Part shown: positions 1 through 4,823 of the stretch, piece after piece
Layout: each line of letters starts with the position of its first letter
How positions within the stretch are numbered: the first letter of the stretch is position 1
Source of the DNA: Acidimicrobiia bacterium
Lineage (GTDB): Bacteria; Actinomycetota; Acidimicrobiia; Spongiisociales; UBA5794
DNA: 8,741 bases
Reading direction: 5' to 3'
Assembly: GCA_029934555.1 (NCBI GenBank)
Contig: JAOZMA010000085.1
Span: 1 to 8,741, forward strand
Position numbers and translations under genes: made by a program
Notes under the pieces: generated by a model
Database searches by the model: none
What the model was told of the DNA's origin: nothing
The model's input: only the letters and a program-made list of their open reading frames with translations

Positions 1-50
1 GCGTACCCAGGGTTGCAGTCCCCGCCGGCGGCGCACCCAGCCCGCGGAAT
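1..50 (-). repeat. 50-bp inverted repeat, copy 1 (upstream of hisS)
   Basis: This stretch is the exact reverse complement of 4478-4527, 50 of 50 bases. The similarity continues weakly inward: after a 3-base gap, five more bases (GGTTC on the minus strand) match next to copy 2. The copy touches the window edge, so its outer boundary is unknown. It lies 35 bases before the putative hisS -10 box. It is GC-rich, contains a 10-base palindrome (CCGCCGGCGG) and has no coding appearance. The repeat match is directly visible. Its nature (dispersed intergenic repeat, regulatory hairpin or recombination site) is unknown. Confidence 0.95.
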
Positions 51-85
51 GGGGAACCGATCCATCCCTGAGCGCACGGCGTTAC

Positions 86-91
86 TAGCCT
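86..91 (+). promoter_or_regulatory. Putative -10 box of the hisS operon (TAGCCT)
   Basis: TAGCCT fits the actinobacterial TANNNT -10 consensus and sits in the only non-coding DNA before hisS. The same hexamer occurs before the small gene at 4566, and a one-base variant occurs before alaS. Transcription would start near base 98, leaving a leader of about 20 nt that still holds the Shine-Dalgarno. No convincing -35 element is seen 16-18 bases upstream. The call is inferred from motif and position. Confidence 0.45.
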
Positions 92-110
92 TGCCGTTCT
101 TCCGATGACC

Positions 111-115
111 GGAGG
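111..115 (+). promoter_or_regulatory. hisS ribosome binding site (GGAGG)
   Basis: GGAGG lies only 3 bases before the ATG at 119. This is a short but usable spacing, and it supports that start over the out-of-frame ATG at 105. Confidence 0.6.
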
Positions 116-118
116 GTC

Positions 119-1348
119 ATGACCTATCGCGCCCCGAAGGGAACCTACGACGTTCTCCCACCCGAGTCCGCCACCTGGGTGGAAGCTGAGCGCGTGTTCC
201 TCGATCTCGCCGAACGCTACGGCTACGGACTTGTCCTCACACCGGTGTTCGAAGCGACCGAGCTCTTCTCCCGCGGCGTTGGTGAAGACACCGAGGTCGT
301 TGAGAAGCAGATGTACACCTTCACCGACAAAGGGGGACGGTCGCTCACGCTTCGGCCGGAGGCGACCGCGTCGATCGTGCGCTCTCTCATCCAAGCCGGG
401 GGCGTAGTCGGCACGTTCAAGGGGTGTTCATGGGGGCCGATGTTCCGCTACGAGCGACCCCAGAAGGGCAGAAATCGCCAGTTCCTGCAAGCCGACATCG
501 AGTACATCGGTGAGGCGGCCCCGGGAGCCGACGTCGAGGTCATCGAATTCGGGTATCGCTACCTCCAAGAACTCAGAGTCCCGAACGTGGAAGTACGTCT
601 CAACAGCATCGGTGATGCGGGGGACCGGTCGGCGTACCGGACGGAGCTAATCGCCTACCTCGAGAGTCGTCGAGACGAACTCTCCGATGATGCGCTACGC
701 CGTATGTATGACAACCCGCTTCGAGTACTCGATTCGAAGGCCGACTCGGCCGTCGTGGCTGATGCACCCACACCAACCGAGCATCTTTCGGATGAAGCCG
801 CAGAACACTTCGCTGCCGTGAGGAACGGTCTCGAGGAGGCAGACATCCCGTATCGGATCGCTCCGACGCTGGTGCGTGGACTCGACTACTACAACCGAAC
901 CGTTTGGGAGTATGTTCCCCTCGACTTCGATGCGGCACAGAGCTCCGTCGGAGGCGGTGGTCGCTACGACCCGCTGTTCGAGCGGCTCGGAGGCAAACCA
1001 ACGCCTGCGGTGGGATTGGCGATGGGTCTCGACCGCATCCTCCTTGCTCGAAAGCAGAGCGAATCCCTTCCGTCCCTCGATGCCTTCGTCATCTTGGCAG
1101 CACCAGAGCGACGGGCAGACGCGACGGGCCTCGTTCGTCGGCTACGGGGAGCAGGATTACGAATCGACGCCGTGACCGGTGATCGATCGGTGAAAGCACA
1201 GTTCAAGGCAGCCGATCGAGCGGGAGCAGCCAATGCCCTCGTCGTCGGCGAGGAATGGGATGAAGGTGGCGTCACCGCACGCGACCTCGCGACCGGCGAA
1301 CAGCGTACGGTCGCACTAGAGGAGATCGAGACATGGCTGAGACGATGA
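119..1348 (+). CDS. hisS: Histidine--tRNA ligase (HisRS)
   Basis: This cytoplasmic class II synthetase charges tRNA-His with histidine using ATP. The 409-residue length is normal for bacterial HisRS. The N-terminal APKGTYDVLP (residues 5-14) matches the usual family start, so the ATG at 119 is well placed. Visible signatures include motif 1 around TPVFE (41-45), TLRPEAT (77-83), motif 2 FRYERPQKGRNRQF (109-122), the histidine-binding LVRGLDYYNRTVWEY (251-265), GGGGRYDPL (278-286) and motif 3 AVGLAMGLDR (297-306). Residues from about 320 to the end form the anticodon-binding domain. The gene leads a hisS-aspS-rarA run and overlaps aspS by 16 nt. Expression probably comes from the box at 86-91. 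No key residue appears missing. Confidence 0.97.
   Translation: MTYRAPKGTYDVLPPESATWVEAERVFLDLAERYGYGLVLTPVFEATELFSRGVGEDTEVVEKQMYTFTDKGGRSLTLRPEATASIVRSLIQAGGVVGTFKGCSWGPMFRYERPQKGRNRQFLQADIEYIGEAAPGADVEVIEFGYRYLQELRVPNVEVRLNSIGDAGDRSAYRTELIAYLESRRDELSDDALRRMYDNPLRVLDSKADSAVVADAPTPTEHLSDEAAEHFAAVRNGLEEADIPYRIAPTLVRGLDYYNRTVWEYVPLDFDAAQSSVGGGGRYDPLFERLGGKPTPAVGLAMGLDRILLARKQSESLPSLDAFVILAAPERRADATGLVRRLRGAGLRIDAVTGDRSVKAQFKAADRAGAANALVVGEEWDEGGVTARDLATGEQRTVALEEIETWLRR
1319..1324 (+). promoter_or_regulatory. aspS ribosome binding site (GAGGAG)
   Basis: GAGGAG lies inside the end of hisS, 8 bases before the ATG at 1333. This favours 1333 over the in-frame ATG at 1345, which would give an ATGA overlap with the hisS stop but sits 20 bases from this site. 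Confidence 0.65.
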
Positions 1349-3123
1349 AAACCCACGGCGCAGGAACACTACGAGCCGCCGACGTTGGTACCGAAGTCAC
1401 CCTGGCGGGTTGGGTCGGTCGCCGCCGAGACCACGGAGGGGTTGTCTTCGTCGATCTGCGGGATGCCAGCGGGATTGTCCAGGTCGTCCTCAACCCCGAT
1501 GACGCTCCAGCGTCTGAGCAGGAACTCAGCAGTCTTCGCATGGAGTACTGCATTTCGATCAGCGGCCTGGTTCATCTGCGACCGGATGACATGGCGAATC
1601 CGGAGCTACCCACCGGCGAGGTCGAGGTTGTTGCAAACACGATGACCGTTCTCAGCCCGTCCGAGACTCTGCCGTTCCAGATCGACGACCGGATCGAGGT
1701 CGACGAGGCGAGACGGCTTCAGTACCGCTACCTCGACCTTCGGCGTCCGTCGATGACCGAGAACCTTCGAGCCCGATCGAAGGTGATCCGGGCGATGCGC
1801 AATGTCATGGACGATCTTGGCTTCATGGAGGTCGAGACCCCAACGCTCATCGCGTCGACGCCGGAAGGCGCTCGCGACATGCTCGTTCCTTCGCGCCTTC
1901 GCAAGGGGAACTTCTATGCCCTCCCGCAATCCCCACAGCTGTTCAAGCAGCTGTTGATGATCGGTGGTGTCGAGCGGTACTACCAGGTGGCCCGCTGCTA
2001 CCGCGATGAGGATCTCCGGGCCGATCGCCAGCTCGAGTTCACCCAACTCGACTTCGAAGGATCGTTCTGGGGGCAGGAAGACGTATTGGCCACACTCGAA
2101 GCGATCTCGACCCGGGTCACCAAGGACCTGCGTGGCATCGATGTAGATCAACCGTTCCCAAGACTCACGTGGCATCAGGCCATGGAACGCTACGGAACCG
2201 ACAAGCCGGACATCCGCTTCGACATGCAGATCACCGACCTCAGTGACGTGTTCGCCGAAACAGGATTCAAAGCGTTCTCGGGTGTGTTGGCATCGGGTGG
2301 CTCGATCCGTGGCATCAACGCTGGAGCCCTCGGCCTGTCCCGTTCGGGACTCGATGGCCTCTCCGCTCGGGCCCAGGAACTGGGCGCCAAAGGTCTCGTC
2401 TGGATGGTCACGGAGGACGACGGCGGGTTCCGCTCGCCCGTCGCCAAGTTCCTGTCAGAGACCGAATTGGAAGAGATCTCCACTGCCTCGGCAGCAGAGC
2501 CAGGTGATGTGGTTCTCATCGTGGCCGACGAGACACAGACCGTGCTGGAAGTACTCGGACAGATTCGGCTCGAAGTCGGACAGCCCGATGGACATGATGA
2601 GCTCGCGTATCTCTTCGTCGTCGACTTCCCCGTGTTCGAGCGCAACGAGGATGGCGACTTCGTTGCCCTCCACCATCCGTTCACCGCTCCGGTGGACGTG
2701 CGCGAGATGAGCGAGGACCCGGGCCATGCCATCTCGAAGGCTTATGACCTCGTGCTGAATGGCTCCGAGCTTGGCTCCGGAAGCGTCAGGATCCACGATC
2801 CTGCGGTTCAGGCGAAGGTATTCGAAACCCTCGGCATCTCCGATGAGGATGCAGAGCGGCGATTCGGCTGGTTCCTCGAAGCGCTCCGTTACGGAACACC
2901 TCCACATGCCGGCTTTGCGATCGGGATCGACAGGCTCGTTGCGATCCTGCAGAACGCACCGAACATCCGCGAGGTCATCCCGTTCCCGAAGACTCAGACG
3001 GGCGCCGATCCGCTGACCGGATCCCCATCGAGGGTCGACGATGATCAACTCCGTGAGCTCGGGGTCGAGGTACGACCGGCGGTGATGGCCGAGTGGGCTG
3101 TCGACGAGGCGGCGGGTGACTGA
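1333..3123 (+). CDS. aspS: Aspartate--tRNA ligase (AspRS), possibly non-discriminating
   Basis: This class II synthetase charges tRNA-Asp. At 596 residues it has the bacterial length, including the GAD insertion domain. The OB-fold anticodon-binding domain covers about 20-110 (VTLAGWVGRRRDHGG at 22-36). The catalytic core follows with motif 1 MEVETPTL (165-172), TPEGARDMLVPSR (176-188), the PQSPQLFKQLLM segment (198-209), motif 2 RCYRDED and RQLEFTQLD (221-227, 232-240), the GAD insert at about 290-420, NGSELGSGSVRI (476-487) and motif 3 GFAIGIDR (527-534). His34 in RRRDHGG is the residue type associated with non-discriminating AspRS, which also makes Asp-tRNA-Asn. This cannot be settled without the rest of the genome. 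The gene overlaps both neighbours and is probably cotranscribed with them. A shorter 592-residue form from 1345 is possible but less likely. Confidence 0.97.
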   Translation: MAETMKTHGAGTLRAADVGTEVTLAGWVGRRRDHGGVVFVDLRDASGIVQVVLNPDDAPASEQELSSLRMEYCISISGLVHLRPDDMANPELPTGEVEVVANTMTVLSPSETLPFQIDDRIEVDEARRLQYRYLDLRRPSMTENLRARSKVIRAMRNVMDDLGFMEVETPTLIASTPEGARDMLVPSRLRKGNFYALPQSPQLFKQLLMIGGVERYYQVARCYRDEDLRADRQLEFTQLDFEGSFWGQEDVLATLEAISTRVTKDLRGIDVDQPFPRLTWHQAMERYGTDKPDIRFDMQITDLSDVFAETGFKAFSGVLASGGSIRGINAGALGLSRSGLDGLSARAQELGAKGLVWMVTEDDGGFRSPVAKFLSETELEEISTASAAEPGDVVLIVADETQTVLEVLGQIRLEVGQPDGHDELAYLFVVDFPVFERNEDGDFVALHHPFTAPVDVREMSEDPGHAISKAYDLVLNGSELGSGSVRIHDPAVQAKVFETLGISDEDAERRFGWFLEALRYGTPPHAGFAIGIDRLVAILQNAPNIREVIPFPKTQTGADPLTGSPSRVDDDQLRELGVEVRPAVMAEWAVDEAAGD

Positions 3124-4447
3124 ACCCGATCTGTTCTCCGATCAACGCGCCGAGCGCCGGCGCGCCATCGCGCCGCTCGCTGCGCGAATGCGTCCTGCGA
3201 GTCTCGACGAGATCGTCGGACAGCAGGGGTTGCTCGCACCGGGCGCCGCGTTCCGGACCATGGTCGAAGCCGGTCGCCCGGTCTCGATGATCCTGTGGGG
3301 CCCGCCGGGTTCCGGCAAGACGACTCTTGCACGGTTGGTCGCTGTGAACAGCGGCGCACGGTTCGAACAGCTCTCGGCAACATCTGCTGGAGTGAAGGAC
3401 GTTCGAGAAGTCCTTGCGATGGCGACCCGGCGTGTCGAGAACGGAGACGGCCGGACCGTTCTCTTCCTCGACGAGATCCATCGTTTCAACAAAGCTCAAC
3501 AGGACGCACTGCTTCCCGGTGTCGAAGACGGCATCATCATCCTTGTCGGGGCGACCACAGAGAATCCGTTCTTCGAGGTCAATTCACCGCTCATCAGCCG
3601 CTCCACCGTCTTCCGGACCGAGGAGCTCGCGCCGGACGAAGTGGTCGAACTGATCCGGCGTGCGATGTCCGATCCGGTGCGAGGCATCCCAGGGTCGGAG
3701 ATCGATGACGAAGCTCTCGACGATCTGGCCAACCGTGTCGGTGGGGACGCCCGACTCGCTCTCAATGCCTTCGAACTCGCTGTGACGATCGCCGACGGTC
3801 GTGGCAAGTCGACGGTCGGGATCGAAGAAGTCGGCGAGGCTCTGCAACGAAGGGTGATCCGGTATGACAAGGGAGGCGACCGTCACTACGACATAATCTC
3901 CGCCTTCATCAAGAGTGTTCGTGGTTCCGACGTCGACGGCGCCCTCTACTGGCTCCACACGATGATCGAAGCCGGCGAGGACCCGAAGTTCATCGGAAGA
4001 CGGCTCGTGATCCTCGCCTCAGAGGACATCGGCCTCGCCGACCATCGAGCCCTCGGGATCGCTGTGGACGCATTCAGGGCCGTCGAGGTCATCGGGCTTC
4101 CCGAAGGTGCGTATGCGCTCACGCACGCGACGGTGTATCTCGCAACCGCAGCGAAGTCGAACTCGTTGGCGAAGGCGATCGTCGCAGCCAGAGAGCAGGT
4201 CGAAGGCACGCCGGGTGCCGACGTTCCGATGCACCTGCGTTCGGCGGCCACCGCGGGTCAGAGATCGATGGGACACGGACAGGGCTACGAGTACCCCCAT
4301 GACGATGCCCTTGGCGTGGTGTCTCAGCAGTACCTCCCCGAAGCGGCCTCCGGGGCGACCCTGTTCGAACCCGGTGACCACGGCGAGGAAGCAGAGCTCG
4401 CAGAGCGTCTCGCACGAATCGACAGGATTCTCGGCAAGAATCGTTAG
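3116..4447 (+). CDS. rarA: Replication-associated recombination protein A (RarA/MgsA), AAA+ ATPase
   Basis: This is a clamp-loader-like AAA+ ATPase of the RarA/MgsA/WRNIP1 family, known to act at stalled replication forks. The 443-residue length is typical. The start is GTG at 3116, overlapping the aspS stop by 8 nt, with GAGG at 3106-3109 six bases upstream. Visible features are LAARMRPASLDEIVGQ (21-36), Walker A GPPGSGKTT (62-70), Walker B VLFLDEIHRF (115-124), sensor 1 GATTENPFF (145-153), an SRS arginine-finger region (161-163) and a sensor 2 region GGDARLALN (209-217). The C-terminal MgsA-type oligomerisation domain follows, with YDKGGDRHYDIISAFIKS (250-267), LASEDIGLAD (300-309) and MGHGQGYEYPHD (385-396). 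The eukaryotic-type ubiquitin-binding finger is absent, as usual in bacteria. It is the last gene of the hisS-aspS-rarA run. Confidence 0.96.
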   Translation: MTEPDLFSDQRAERRRAIAPLAARMRPASLDEIVGQQGLLAPGAAFRTMVEAGRPVSMILWGPPGSGKTTLARLVAVNSGARFEQLSATSAGVKDVREVLAMATRRVENGDGRTVLFLDEIHRFNKAQQDALLPGVEDGIIILVGATTENPFFEVNSPLISRSTVFRTEELAPDEVVELIRRAMSDPVRGIPGSEIDDEALDDLANRVGGDARLALNAFELAVTIADGRGKSTVGIEEVGEALQRRVIRYDKGGDRHYDIISAFIKSVRGSDVDGALYWLHTMIEAGEDPKFIGRRLVILASEDIGLADHRALGIAVDAFRAVEVIGLPEGAYALTHATVYLATAAKSNSLAKAIVAAREQVEGTPGADVPMHLRSAATAGQRSMGHGQGYEYPHDDALGVVSQQYLPEAASGATLFEPGDHGEEAELAERLARIDRILGKNR

Positions 4448-4477
4448 GGCAACGGATGCCGGACCTCGGCTTGGTTC

Positions 4478-4527
4478 ATTCCGCGGGCTGGGTGCGCCGC
4501 CGGCGGGGACTGCAACCCTGGGTACGC
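4478..4527 (+). repeat. 50-bp inverted repeat, copy 2 (between rarA and the small gene)
   Basis: This copy is the perfect reverse complement of bases 1-50. It starts 31 bases after the rarA stop and ends 24 bases before a -10-like box. It contains two near-identical 10-mers 30 bases apart (CTGGGTGCGC at 4488 and CTGGGTACGC at 4518; 9 of 10 match) and the palindrome CCGCCGGCGG at 4497-4506. GGGTGC at 4490-4495 can pair with GCAACCC at 4512-4518, leaving one bulged A, around the palindrome. Such a hairpin could form in DNA or RNA, but no T-run follows, so a standard intrinsic terminator is unlikely. Confidence 0.95.
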
Positions 4528-4551
4528 GTGTTCTTGGGGGAGCGGTAGGGC

Positions 4552-4557
4552 TAGCCT
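4552..4557 (+). promoter_or_regulatory. Putative -10 box of the small gene (TAGCCT), leaderless
   Basis: TAGCCT lies within AGGGCTAGCCTC (4547-4558), and eight bases separate the hexamer from the ATG at 4566. A start site 7 bases past the last T would fall at about 4564-4566, at or next to the start codon. No Shine-Dalgarno is close to the ATG, which fits leaderless translation. No clear -35 element is seen. Confidence 0.5.
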
Positions 4558-4565
4558 CGTCCACT

Positions 4566-4811
4566 ATGTTCACCCGTCTCAAATGGTTCGCCGCCGGCTC
4601 TGCCGTGACCATCGGTGCCGGTGTCTACCTCGGTGCGAAGGCGAAGAAAGCTCGGGAACGTATCACCCCCGAAGCCATTACGCGAGCCGGCGTATCGACC
4701 GCGGCGGGCATCATGGGCGCCGCCGGTCGGCGCATGCAACGAGCCGGTACGGTCGTCGAGACCACCGTTGTGGTAGAAGAATCTGAGGGCGTGGATCCGG
4801 GGCAGGGCTAA
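4566..4811 (+). CDS. Small single-pass membrane protein, DUF6167-like
   Basis: This 81-residue protein starts MFTRLKWFAAGSAVTIGAGV. Residues about 7-23 form one hydrophobic segment, followed by a basic stretch (KAKKARER at 25-32), then an alanine/glycine-rich amphipathic region and an acidic tail. The short N-terminus and the positive charges after the helix suggest an outside-to-inside membrane anchor. Actinobacteria such as Streptomyces carry a small protein of similar start (MFRR..W..G), length and position just before alaS, annotated DUF6167. The match here is from memory of pattern and synteny, not from a search. The start is the only ATG that fits the putative promoter. There is no Shine-Dalgarno. 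The TAA stop overlaps the putative alaS -10 box. The function is unknown. Confidence 0.8.
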   Translation: MFTRLKWFAAGSAVTIGAGVYLGAKAKKARERITPEAITRAGVSTAAGIMGAAGRRMQRAGTVVETTVVVEESEGVDPGQG

Positions 4812-4814
4812 CCT
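4809..4814 (+). promoter_or_regulatory. Putative -10 box of alaS (TAACCT), overlapping the previous stop codon
   Basis: TAACCT is part of AGGGCTAACCTC (4804-4815), which matches the motif before the small gene at 11 of 12 positions. It ends 9 bases before the alaS ATG, so the transcript could be leaderless or nearly so. The first three bases are also the TAA stop of the upstream gene. No Shine-Dalgarno precedes alaS. Confidence 0.45.
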
Positions 4815-4823
4815 CCCGATCCC

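Larger units (their letters stand above)
4448..4565. other. Intergenic region between the two transcription units
   Basis: These 118 bases separate rarA from the small gene. They contain the second copy of the 50-bp repeat (4478-4527) and a -10-like box (4552-4557). The upstream reading frame that runs through it has no start codon near the small gene and no protein-like composition. There is no hairpin followed by a T-run, so no classical terminator is seen. Confidence 0.7.

Noticed and set aside
429..491. HisRS motif 2 with Leu123 where many relatives have His (QFLQ for QFHQ)
   Set aside because: This position varies among HisRS proteins and the surrounding arginine-rich loop is intact, so it is not evidence of altered function.
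1345..1347. Alternative aspS start giving an ATGA overlap with hisS
   Set aside because: The GAGGAG site is ideally spaced for the ATG at 1333 and too far from 1345, although family alignments alone would tolerate either start.
1606..2175. Minus-strand open frame (189 codons) opposite aspS
   Set aside because: It is a shadow of aspS codon bias, with no recognisable domain and no associated ribosome binding site noted.
4478..4527. Repeat as an intrinsic terminator for rarA
   Set aside because: A hairpin is possible, but no T-run follows it, and the same element in inverted orientation sits upstream of hisS where a terminator for the + strand would not be required by visible genes.
1..4527. 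Repeats as the terminal inverted repeats of a transposon
   Set aside because: The enclosed genes are core housekeeping genes in their usual actinobacterial order, no transposase is present, and target-site duplications cannot be assessed at the window edge.
4478..4527. Repeat as a tRNA gene fragment or phage attachment site
   Set aside because: No TpsiC-like or anticodon-arm pattern is visible. The copies are inverted rather than direct, and no integrase gene lies nearby.
4107..4565. Upstream extension of the small-gene frame to a start inside rarA
   Set aside because: The extension overlaps rarA out of frame, is Arg/Ser/Pro-rich like a shadow frame and runs through the 50-bp repeat. Protein-like composition begins only at the ATG at 4566.
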